Source: Gulosibacter molinativorax (GTDB taxonomy: Bacteria; Actinomycetota; Actinomycetes; Actinomycetales; Microbacteriaceae). From it: a stretch of DNA of 64,000 bases. This document shows positions 48,000 to 55,913 of the stretch, in pieces; the stretch's first letter is position 1; each line of letters opens with the position of its first letter. The stretch lies in assembly GCF_003010915.2 (NCBI RefSeq), contig NZ_CP028426.1, forward strand, positions 868,001 through 932,000, given 5' to 3'. Under the pieces are notes generated by a model. The model ran no database searches, had not been told where the DNA came from, and was given only the letters and a program-made list of their open reading frames with translations. Both the position numbers and the translations under genes were made by a program.

Positions 48000-48688
48000 A
48001 AATCCTCATCGCCGACGATGACCCACAGATCCTCCGCGCCCTGCGCATCACCCTCGCCGCCAAAGGGTATGAGATATTCACCGCAGCCGACGGCGCGCAG
48101 GCCATCGCCGCTGCCATTGACCACCATCCGGACATCTTCCTCATCGACCTCGGCATGCCGAAGCTTGACGGCATCGAAGTCATCCACGGCATCCGCGGCT
48201 GGTCTGGGGCCCCCATCCTCGTCGTGTCCGGCCGTACCGGTGCGGCCGACAAGGTCGAAGCCCTGGACGCTGGCGCCGATGACTACATCACCAAACCCTT
48301 CGCCGTTGAAGAGCTCCTCGCCCGCATCCGCGCCCTCACCCGCCGCGTCCCGCAAGAAGAGACCACCCCTGTCGTACACCTCGGCAAGGTCACCATTGAC
48401 CTCGCCGCCCACAGTGTCACCCGCGACACTCCCGACGGGCAGAAACAGATCCGGCTCACCCCCACTGAATGGCAAGTCATCGACATCCTGATCCGCAACG
48501 CCGGGAAACTCGTCACCCGTCAGACCATCCTCACCACCATCTGGGGCACTGAACACGCTGAAGACACAGGATACCTTCGCCTCTACGTCTCACAACTCCG
48601 CCGCAAACTCGAAGACCACCCCAGCAACCCGACACATTTGCTCACCGAACCCGGCATGGGCTACCGGCTCGATGGCATGACCACATGA
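47996..48688 (+). CDS. kdpE: Response regulator KdpE
   Basis: 230 residues. The receiver domain carries the acidic pair in ILIADDDPQIL, the phosphorylated Asp51 in LIDLGMPKLDG and the conserved Lys in DYITKPF. The winged-helix OmpR/PhoB output domain ends with GYLRLYVSQLRRKLEDHPSNP. It activates kdpFABC when potassium is low. It completes the operon, with translation coupled to kdpD. Confidence 0.96.
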   Translation: MKILIADDDPQILRALRITLAAKGYEIFTAADGAQAIAAAIDHHPDIFLIDLGMPKLDGIEVIHGIRGWSGAPILVVSGRTGAADKVEALDAGADDYITKPFAVEELLARIRALTRRVPQEETTPVVHLGKVTIDLAAHSVTRDTPDGQKQIRLTPTEWQVIDILIRNAGKLVTRQTILTTIWGTEHAEDTGYLRLYVSQLRRKLEDHPSNPTHLLTEPGMGYRLDGMTT

Positions 48689-48707
48689 TGCTCAGTACTC
48701 CGCAGCG

Positions 48708-49103
48708 ATGAGCATCATCGATACGATCGGCATCATCGGAGAGATGCTGTCCTGGATCGGAGCCATCATTGGCATCCCCTTTCTGATCACAGCCGTCATC
48801 ATCAACGCCATCGACGGTCCCCGCAGTGTCACGAAAGTCACAATCGTTGAGGATCTCGATCAGCAGCGGATCGCAATATGGAGCGTGAAGGAACGCACCT
48901 ATACGCGTCACCTCACCTCCCACGATGATCTTCGCGACCACGATTCGACCACCGTCACCGGATACGTTCCCGAACGCCGGCCCGACAGGCTTCACCTGCA
49001 TAAACGCTCTCATGCAGAACGTCTCTGCCGCACCCTTGCGATCACCATGCTCAGCACCGCAGCAATCGGGTTCGTCGCATCTCTCCTCCCGATATTCTGG
49101 TGA
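48708..49103 (+). CDS. Unknown two-helix membrane protein downstream of kdpE
   Basis: 131 residues starting 19 bases after kdpE in the same direction. A hydrophobic N-terminal helix (about 7-33, LSWIGAIIGIPFLITAVIINAI) and a C-terminal helix (about 108-129, LAITMLSTAAIGFVASLLPIF) bracket a polar, His/Arg-rich middle with KVTIVEDLDQQRIAIWSVKERTYTRHL. No family is recognised. Close spacing suggests co-transcription with kdp, but the codon use is less biased than kdp. The 250 bases after it up to the amidohydrolase gene hold no clear gene; an inverted repeat GTACC-GTTAGG-GGTAC occurs near 49177. Confidence 0.6.
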   Translation: MSIIDTIGIIGEMLSWIGAIIGIPFLITAVIINAIDGPRSVTKVTIVEDLDQQRIAIWSVKERTYTRHLTSHDDLRDHDSTTVTGYVPERRPDRLHLHKRSHAERLCRTLAITMLSTAAIGFVASLLPIFW

Positions 49104-49353
49104 CCTTCCATCAGCGCAACCTGCACTCATGCAGTGCCGCGTGCGGTAGCCGTTAGGGTTCTGGCAAGCGTCATATGGGTACCGTTAGGGGTACGAGATT
49201 CTCGCTGGGAAGGGCGTGCGAAGTCCGGCGAGGGAAGTCAGATACAGTGGCCACTTTTTCAATCCTGCTCACCAAAACACGGGTTACGCACACTCTCGGT
49301 GAAGCGATCGACTTTGATTGTTTTGAGCTCTGAAGCAGAGCAATTTGGCCAAT

Positions 49354-50973
49354 TCAGCCAGAGACTCTCTTACCCGAGAGCCAGGTGCCTTGAATCGCGA
49401 GTGTCGGTATTTGACTGGCCTCAGTTTGCAGGGGATCTTCCGAGAGCCACATCGCGTCTGCGACGTTCCCAAGGCGTAACGAACCTCGCGTAGCGGCAAA
49501 TGCTTGAAACGATGTGCCCTCGGTGAAGGCCGCGAACGCAGTTGCAGCATCGACTCGCTCTTCAGGGATGAGCCTCTCAGCACCCTCATCAAATGGATCG
49601 CGCCTGGTCACCGCCGTAGCGAATGCGAGTCGCCAGTCCATTGATGAGACGGGCCAGTCGCTGCCGAACGACACTTGCGCTCCCGCAGATCGGACGGAAT
49701 GGATGAGGTACTGCCACTTACCTCTGATCTCACCGATATAGGGAATCGTCTGTGACACCGTGACGTGATCGCATTGCGCCCAACATGGTTCGAAGTTCGC
49801 AATGACACCGAGTTCAAAGAATCGGTTCACGTCAGCGGGACGAACGAGAATCGCATGTGCGATGACCGGCCGTCGATCCCAGGCATCGTTGGCTTGCTGT
49901 GCATACTCGATGGCGTCGAGAGCGCTCGTCACGGCCGCATCGCCAATGGCATGAAGGTGGATTTGGAACCCCAGTGCGTCGATCTCACGCACCGCGCGGG
50001 CCAATTCGTCCGGAGCCCAGTTGGGTGTTCCTCGCTCGTCTGGTCGCACAGCGTAAGGCTCGGTGAGGAAAGCGGAGAAATTTTCGATGATGCCGTCCAC
50101 AAAAAACTTCACCGTTCGCGCGGTGAGCATTTCCGTGTCGAGTTCCTCAATTCGGCGCCGTGCAGCACCGAATTCGACTAGTTGCGATCGCCAGTCGCCT
50201 GGGTCCGCTTTGAATGCCAGATTGACCCGGGCGTGAAGATGGCCTGCTTGTGCTGCCACGCAGTAGACATCTACATCAGCTGGTTCCACCCATGCGTCTT
50301 GAACCCAGGTGATGCCGTGTGCAATGTATTGCTGAGTAGCGGCATCGAGTGCGCGAAGTTGTGCATCCTCAGGGTGGCGAGGCACCACACGTTCGATGAA
50401 GTCGTTGGCTGCTGCCTCGCGCAGGGTGCCGAGTGGTGTGCCGTCAGGGCGACGGACGATTTCTCCGCAGGTGGGGTCGGGTGTCTCGCTGGTAATGCCG
50501 GCCGCCCGGAGGGCGGCAGTATTTACCCACGCAGTGTGGTAGTTCCAACCGCGCAGAATCGTGGGCGTATCTCCTGTGACCTCGTCGAGCCATTTGGCAT
50601 CGAATAGGCCGTCGTCCGTCAGCGACCCGTCATAGCTCCCACCCACGATCCAATCATCATCGGGGTGTGAGGCTTTCCACTCTTTCACGATCCGGAGGAG
50701 AGCATTCAGGCTGGAGGCCCCGCGGACCTGCGGGCCCTCCGCTTCAAGCCCAGCGAGCAAAGGGTGCGCGTGACCGTCTCCGAATGCTGGAACCAGTGTT
50801 CCGCCCTCAAGATCCACAACCTCACCGTTAGGGTCTTCCGACAAAACGTGCGCGTCTTGACCGAGTGCAGCAACCACACCGTCCCGGAATGCAATGGCAT
50901 CCGAGTAGAGAGGACGATTATCAGAATCTAGCCCGATCAGCACCGAGCCACCTCGAAACACGGTATCGCGCAT
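49354..50973 (-). CDS. YtcJ-type amidohydrolase
   Basis: 539 residues. The metal-dependent amidohydrolase fold is marked by GGTLVPAFGDGHAHPLL (HxH), the later His residues in FQIHLHAIGDAAV, HAILVRPAD and the Asp in FGSDWPVSSMDW. This branch includes N-substituted formamide deformylase and related enzymes that hydrolyse C-N bonds; the substrate here is unknown. It is the last gene of a minus-strand run with the thiolase, acyl-CoA dehydrogenase and CoA-transferase genes. A second paralogue lies at 60146. The ATG follows AGGAGGGG (reverse strand). Confidence 0.85.
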   Translation of the reverse strand: MRDTVFRGGSVLIGLDSDNRPLYSDAIAFRDGVVAALGQDAHVLSEDPNGEVVDLEGGTLVPAFGDGHAHPLLAGLEAEGPQVRGASSLNALLRIVKEWKASHPDDDWIVGGSYDGSLTDDGLFDAKWLDEVTGDTPTILRGWNYHTAWVNTAALRAAGITSETPDPTCGEIVRRPDGTPLGTLREAAANDFIERVVPRHPEDAQLRALDAATQQYIAHGITWVQDAWVEPADVDVYCVAAQAGHLHARVNLAFKADPGDWRSQLVEFGAARRRIEELDTEMLTARTVKFFVDGIIENFSAFLTEPYAVRPDERGTPNWAPDELARAVREIDALGFQIHLHAIGDAAVTSALDAIEYAQQANDAWDRRPVIAHAILVRPADVNRFFELGVIANFEPCWAQCDHVTVSQTIPYIGEIRGKWQYLIHSVRSAGAQVSFGSDWPVSSMDWRLAFATAVTRRDPFDEGAERLIPEERVDAATAFAAFTEGTSFQAFAATRGSLRLGNVADAMWLSEDPLQTEASQIPTLAIQGTWLSGKRVSG

Positions 50974-51077
50974 TCGTGCCCCTCCTTTTCACTTGATTGC
51001 TTCGGACGCCTCTTGCGCATCTACTTCGCTAGAGTTTCGCCGCTTCTGGTAAGGCAGACCCGACCTGCGAGGTCGGC

Positions 51078-52253
51078 TTACCGCTCGAGAACGACCGCGA
51101 GCCCTTGCCCTACGCCAATGCAGATTGCGGCGACTGCGACGCCACCTCCCCGACGTTTGAGTTCGTGAGCTGCGTGCCCGATAATACGGCCGCCCGAAGC
51201 GCCAAGGGGATGACCGATCGCGATTGCACCACCGTGGATATTCAGCCTCTCCGGGTCGAGTTCCGGCCAGCCTGCAAGACACGCCAGACTTTGAGAGGCG
51301 AAGGCCTCGTTGAGTTCGACGAAGTCGACTTCTGCCCACGTCTTTCCTGCCCGTGCGAGCGCCTTGTTTGCGGCCTCGATCGGGGCAATGGGGAAGTCAT
51401 CAGGGTCGACGCCGTGTGCGCCTCGGCCAGTTATCCGTGCCAGAGGCTCAGCCTCAAGCGCCCCTTCGCGCCCGAGCAGCACTGCTGAGGCGCCATCATT
51501 GATGGATGAGGAGTTACCGGCGGTGACTGTTCCCTCTCCCTCGGGCGCGAACAATGGTTTGAGTCCAGCCAACTTATCCACAGTGCCGCCATCACGGATT
51601 CCCTCGTCCCGAGCGAGTTCCGCGCCGGGCACCTGCACGATCTCAGCGGCATAGAGTCCCGCAGCCCAGGCTTCAGCCGCGAGCCGGTGCGATCGAACCG
51701 CGAATTCGTCCTGCGCTTCACGAGTGATGCTCCACTCGCGCGCAATCTTTTCAGCCGATTCGCCGTTCGAGACAGTCCATTGCTTCGGCAGCGCGCGATT
51801 CGTCATCCGCCAGCCAATTGAGGTGTTCCAGAGTGTCTGGTTACCGACCGCAGGCCACGGCTTCGCTGCCTTCTCGACAACGAACGGCGCGCGCGACATC
51901 GACTCGACCCCGCCTGCAAGGATCAACTCGGCATCCCCCGACTCGATGGCGCGGGAGCCCTGGATCACCGCCTCGACCGACGAAGCACACAGACGGTTGA
52001 CCGTAACTCCCGTCACTGAGGTCGGGAACCCGGCAAGAAGTGCACCAAACCGGGCCACATTGCGGTTGTCCTCGCCGGCCTGGTTAGCGTCACCGAAGAT
52101 CACGTCCTCAATACGGGCTGGATCGATTTCTGTACGCTCCACTGCGGCGCGCATCACAACGGCCGCGAGATCATCGGGCCTGATCCCGGAGAGCGATCCT
52201 GCTGCTCGCCCGAATGGTGTGCGGACCGCGTCATAGATGAATGTTGTGGTCAT
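51078..52253 (-). CDS. Acetyl-CoA C-acyltransferase (thiolase; 3-oxoadipyl-CoA thiolase-like)
   Basis: 391 residues from ATG 52253; an upstream frame to 52334 lacks family similarity. Active-site Cys89 is in VNRLCASS, with the His in GGAIAIGHPLGASGGRI and the second Cys in AICIGVGQG. MSRAPFVVEKA and IGWRMTN resemble the PcaF/PaaJ group that cleaves 3-oxoadipyl-CoA, yet in this operon cleavage of acetoacetyl-CoA from glutaryl-CoA breakdown is also plausible. Downstream of the dehydrogenase gene by 116 bases. Confidence 0.88.
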   Translation of the reverse strand: MTTTFIYDAVRTPFGRAAGSLSGIRPDDLAAVVMRAAVERTEIDPARIEDVIFGDANQAGEDNRNVARFGALLAGFPTSVTGVTVNRLCASSVEAVIQGSRAIESGDAELILAGGVESMSRAPFVVEKAAKPWPAVGNQTLWNTSIGWRMTNRALPKQWTVSNGESAEKIAREWSITREAQDEFAVRSHRLAAEAWAAGLYAAEIVQVPGAELARDEGIRDGGTVDKLAGLKPLFAPEGEGTVTAGNSSSINDGASAVLLGREGALEAEPLARITGRGAHGVDPDDFPIAPIEAANKALARAGKTWAEVDFVELNEAFASQSLACLAGWPELDPERLNIHGGAIAIGHPLGASGGRIIGHAAHELKRRGGGVAVAAICIGVGQGLAVVLER

Positions 52254-52369
52254 GAGGTCGACCGTGACCTTTCTTTTAAGTGCTAGACATTCGAGTCCGG
52301 GCAGGCTGCGTGTTGTAGGGGCGGACCAGCCCAACCGGCAATGCGGTACTTACTTATTGTGAGTTCGTC

Positions 52370-53572
52370 CTAGCTTTTGAATGCCGAGACCCCGGTGATC
52401 TCTCGCCCGATGATCAGAGATTGGATGAAGTCCGTGCCTTCGTAGGTGTGAACGACTTCCATGTCGGTGAGGTGGCGGGCAACGTGGTTCTCAAGCAGCA
52501 GGCCGTTTCCTCCGAGCAGATCCCGTGCGTCTCGGCACAGTTGACGTCCTCTGTCGCCGGTGAGCATTTTCGCGAGTGATGCCTGTTCGTTGCTCAGTCG
52601 GCCTTCGTTCTGCAGCGCACCGGCACGGAAGCACACGAGCTGCATCGAGGTAAGGTCAGCGAGCATGTTCGCAAGCTTGTTCTGGACGAGCTGATAGTGC
52701 GAGATCGGGCTACCGAACTGTACCCGTTCAGACGTGTATTGCACGGCTGCTTCGTATGCCGCGGTGGCATGTCCGAGCGACTCCCAGGCCACGGTACTGC
52801 GCGTCCGGTTGAGCACCGCTCCCACGTCGCGGAAAGACTGTGACTTCTCGAGCTTGTTTTCGACCGGAATTCGTAGGTCTTCAAAGGTGATTTGTGCCTG
52901 CTGGATCGCTCGCTTCGCGATTTTGCCCTGGATCGCTTCTGCCTGGTAGCCCTGCGGGTAGCTGCCATCCTCATTCTTCTCCAGGATGAACGCTTTGACC
53001 TTGTTGTCCGCGATGTCCCGCGCCCAGATAATCACGAGATCCGCAACGTGGCCGAGGCCGATCCAACGCTTCGAACCGTTGAGGACGTAATGGTCACCGT
53101 CGAGCCGTGCAGAGGATTCGAGAGCAACAGAGTCCGAGCCATGATCCGGCTCGGTGAGCGCGAAAGCACCGAGCTTTTCAAGCTTCGCCATCTTCGGCAG
53201 CCACCGCTGCTTCTGCTCTTTACTACCGAGCAGATTGATCGTGCCCATCGCGAGACCGGAGTGCACCGCGTTGAAAGTGTTTACGCTGCCGTCTCCGCGG
53301 GAGAGTTCCATGGCGACGAGTCCAGCCTGCAGCCGTGTGAGACCTGGGCACCCGTATCCCTCAATGGCCGTTCCGATGATGCCGAGTTCCCCGAGCTTCG
53401 GAAGGAGATGATAGGGGAAGTCGGCCTGTTCCCAATAGTCATTGATGACAGGAGTGACCTCAGCATCGACGAAGGCACGCACCTTTGCAACGAGCGCACG
53501 ATCCTCGTCGTTGAGGTAGTCGGCCACCTCATAGAAATCGACATTCACGTTTGAGCTATTGAGTGCACTCAT
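52370..53572 (-). CDS. Glutaryl-CoA dehydrogenase-like acyl-CoA dehydrogenase
   Basis: 400 residues from ATG 53572, which overlaps the stop of the CoA-transferase gene by four bases (ATGA). FAD and substrate motifs are FALTEPDHGSDSVALES and VLNGSKRWIGLGHVADLVIIWARD; the catalytic base is Glu378 in HTYEGTDFIQSLIIGREITG, in the position used by glutaryl-CoA and related dehydrogenases. Such enzymes oxidise and decarboxylate glutaryl-CoA to crotonyl-CoA, passing electrons to ETF. Pairing with a CaiB-type CoA transferase and a divergent LysR gene is the known glutarate layout. Confidence 0.87.
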   Translation of the reverse strand: MSALNSSNVNVDFYEVADYLNDEDRALVAKVRAFVDAEVTPVINDYWEQADFPYHLLPKLGELGIIGTAIEGYGCPGLTRLQAGLVAMELSRGDGSVNTFNAVHSGLAMGTINLLGSKEQKQRWLPKMAKLEKLGAFALTEPDHGSDSVALESSARLDGDHYVLNGSKRWIGLGHVADLVIIWARDIADNKVKAFILEKNEDGSYPQGYQAEAIQGKIAKRAIQQAQITFEDLRIPVENKLEKSQSFRDVGAVLNRTRSTVAWESLGHATAAYEAAVQYTSERVQFGSPISHYQLVQNKLANMLADLTSMQLVCFRAGALQNEGRLSNEQASLAKMLTGDRGRQLCRDARDLLGGNGLLLENHVARHLTDMEVVHTYEGTDFIQSLIIGREITGVSAFKS

Positions 53573-54789
53573 GCTGTTGCTTCCTTTGCTGCGGTCAATG
53601 TGGGTGCCAGCGGGCCTGCAAGCCAACGACGGACTAGGTCTGTGTCAGCTCCTAGCCCCGGAGGCGCCTTGTCATAGGTAGCTGGGGTTCGCGAGAAGGC
53701 GATCGGATGGCGAATGCCGGGCAGCGACTCCGCCTCGTGTCCTGCGTGAATGATCGGGTCGAGACCGATGCGCTCTGCGAACTGCACGCCGGCGGCGATG
53801 TCTTGAATCGGGGCGCAGGGTATGCCTGCAGCAGTAAGACGTTCGAACCACTCTGATGCTGCGGCTTGTGCGAGCGCCAGTTCTAGCAATGGCCGTAACT
53901 CGAGCCGATTTCGGCTGCGGTCTGGAGCCGCAGCGAACCTGGGGTCTTCTGCGAGTTCGGGAATGCCTAGTTCTCGGCACAACCCTCGGAACTGCCTGTC
54001 GTTGCCGATTGCGAGGACGATTTCACCCTCCCCGGTAGCGATCGGCTCATAGGGGTAAATGCTCGGATGCTCATTGCCCATGCGAGTCGGAACGACACCA
54101 GCAATGGCGTACGCACCAGTTTGGTTCACGAGGCCAGAAAGGGCCGAGCTCAAGAGGTTTACCTCAACCCGCTGCCCTTCACCGGTCGCCTGTCGATGGT
54201 TGAGCGCCGCGAGAATACCGATGCAAGCGTGCATCCCCGTAAACACATCCACGACGGCGACCCCCGCACGGAATGGTTCCGTATCTGGAGCGCCGGTGAG
54301 GCTCATCAGTCCTGAGGCAGCCTGTACAAGCAAGTCGTACCCTGGCAGGCCTGCGCCTCCGGCCGTGCCGAATCCGGTGATCGACGCGAAGATCACCGTG
54401 GGGTTGATCGATGTCACGCTCTGATAGTCCAGACCGAACTTCTCCAACCCCCCCGGTTTGAAGTTCTCAATGACAACATCCGCCCGCCCAGCAAGGTCAC
54501 GGGCAACCGCGAGGTCATCAGGATCGCTGAAGTCGAGCTTGATCGAAAGCTTGTTCCGATTGATTGAGAGGTAGTAGGTGGACTGCCCCTCGTGTTCCGG
54601 GGGCATCCAAGCGCGAGTCTCGTCTCCGGCGGGGCTCTCGACTTTGATCACTGTCGCCCCCATGTCCGCTAGAAGCATGGTGCAGTATGGGCCTGCCAGC
54701 ACCCTCCCAAAATCTGCGATGACTATGCCGCTCAGCGGCCCCTTCGACGAACGCGCGAGGAGTTCTTCGAGTCTGCTGCGATCTTTCAC
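53569..54789 (-). CDS. Class III (CaiB/BaiF) CoA transferase
   Basis: 406 residues from GTG 54789, preceded by GAGG. FGRVLAGPYCTMLLADMGATVIKVE is the family N-terminal block and Asp152 in LPGYDLLVQAASG is the expected catalytic residue. It exchanges CoA between acyl-CoA and a free acid. Followed directly by the glutaryl-CoA dehydrogenase-like gene, it probably activates glutarate or a similar dicarboxylate. The gene opens the operon and faces the LysR regulator, whose site lies between them. Confidence 0.88.
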   Translation of the reverse strand: MKDRSRLEELLARSSKGPLSGIVIADFGRVLAGPYCTMLLADMGATVIKVESPAGDETRAWMPPEHEGQSTYYLSINRNKLSIKLDFSDPDDLAVARDLAGRADVVIENFKPGGLEKFGLDYQSVTSINPTVIFASITGFGTAGGAGLPGYDLLVQAASGLMSLTGAPDTEPFRAGVAVVDVFTGMHACIGILAALNHRQATGEGQRVEVNLLSSALSGLVNQTGAYAIAGVVPTRMGNEHPSIYPYEPIATGEGEIVLAIGNDRQFRGLCRELGIPELAEDPRFAAAPDRSRNRLELRPLLELALAQAAASEWFERLTAAGIPCAPIQDIAAGVQFAERIGLDPIIHAGHEAESLPGIRHPIAFSRTPATYDKAPPGLGADTDLVRRWLAGPLAPTLTAAKEATA

Positions 54790-54896
54790 CGTCTACCTCA
54801 GGACCGTTCTTCCTTCGAGCCGTACATGATGCCTTTACTCTCCCAGCAGTCATTAGTGACAGTCAAATACCTATTCTCTCCAAATAAATACCCCTG

Positions 54897-54970
54897 ACGC
54901 ATATATACGCCAGCAACTGCCGCTCCACACTTAGACCAGAGAGGGAGGAAATCAAGGGTTATATATGCGT
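54897..54970. promoter_or_regulatory. Putative LysR operator: 11-bp inverted repeat across the divergent promoter
   Basis: ACGCATATATA (54897-54907) and TATATATGCGT (54960-54970) are perfect inverted repeats 52 bases apart, with centres 63 bp apart (about six helical turns). They lie between the CoA-transferase gene and the LysR gene, close to the latter's start codon. A LysR dimer-of-dimers could bridge both arms. The A/T-rich arms stand out in this GC-rich DNA. Confidence 0.6.
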
Positions 54971-54989
54971 GTGGTGTTATCATTGCGGG

Positions 54990-55874
54990 ATGGAGATCCA
55001 AGACCTTCGTGCGTTCGTCGCGGTCGCTGAGGAACTGCATTTTGGGCGCGCCGCCGACCGCCTCCATCTTGCTCAGCCTCCGGTCAGTCGAACCATCAAG
55101 GCGCTTGAGAAGGAACTCGGCGCCGAGCTGTTCCGCCGCACGACTCGTTCCGTGGAGATCACGGCTGCGGGAGAGGCTCTGCTCGGACCTGCTCGTCGGA
55201 TCCTCAGCGATCTGCAGCATGCGGCACATGATGTTCACGCAGCCCAAAGCGGGGAGCTCGGACGCGTCAGCATCGCGTTTGCTGGCGCATCGACCCAGGT
55301 CCTCGTAGGTCAGCTCTCGCGCGCGTCGAGGCAACGTTACCCCAAGCTGACGATCGAGCTTTCGAGCCAGAACTTTGCCCAGCCTGCAATCAACCGGCTC
55401 CTGAACGACGAAGCCGACATCTCTATCGGAAGGTGGGATTTCGTTCCTGAAGGGATCATGTCACGGGTGCTGCTGAATGAGCAGTTGGTGGTTGCGGTCC
55501 CAGCGACACACCCACTTGCTGGCTCCGACTCGGTTCGTATGGATCAGCTCTCCACCAGCTACTTCGTGACGCTCCCTGCACACCCCGGTTCAGTACTCAC
55601 CGACCGGCTGCTACGGCTCAGCCACGCCGCCGGCTTTGACCCCCTGATCGCACAGGTCGCCCCAGACACTTGGACGGCGCTCTCGCTCGTCGCGGCAGAA
55701 GTCGGCATCCACCTCACCATCTCCTCTGTCGCGGAGAACACGCATACCTCAGGCTTCTCTTTCTTGCCCGTGGCAGATCCCTTCGAAAAGGTGCTTTTAA
55801 GGATGGCATGGCGATCCGATTCGCGTAATCCTGCTCTCTCAACGGTGCTTTCATTGGCAGCGGAGGTCCTGTAG
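54990..55874 (+). CDS. LysR-family transcriptional regulator
   Basis: 294 residues from ATG 54990. The N-terminal winged helix-turn-helix reads MEIQDLRAFVAVAEELHFGRAADRLHLAQPPVSRTIK, followed by the linker helix and a periplasmic-binding-like effector domain (about 90-290). It is divergent from the CoA-transferase operon, which it presumably controls in response to a CoA-pathway intermediate or the free acid. The pair looks like gcdR/gcdG-gcdH of glutarate users, but effector specificity is not readable. The frame upstream of the ATG to 54969 is not conserved. Confidence 0.9.
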   Translation: MEIQDLRAFVAVAEELHFGRAADRLHLAQPPVSRTIKALEKELGAELFRRTTRSVEITAAGEALLGPARRILSDLQHAAHDVHAAQSGELGRVSIAFAGASTQVLVGQLSRASRQRYPKLTIELSSQNFAQPAINRLLNDEADISIGRWDFVPEGIMSRVLLNEQLVVAVPATHPLAGSDSVRMDQLSTSYFVTLPAHPGSVLTDRLLRLSHAAGFDPLIAQVAPDTWTALSLVAAEVGIHLTISSVAENTHTSGFSFLPVADPFEKVLLRMAWRSDSRNPALSTVLSLAAEVL

Positions 55875-55907
55875 CCCGATCCGCCGAGAGTACCTCGGCG
55901 GATCGGG
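55875..55907. terminator. Hairpin between convergent LysR and permease genes
   Basis: A perfect 14-bp stem (55875-55888 with 55894-55907), loop AGTAC, starts immediately after the LysR stop and lies just before the end of the permease gene. No T-run; most likely terminates both. Confidence 0.75.
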
Positions 55908-55913
55908 TCCGGT

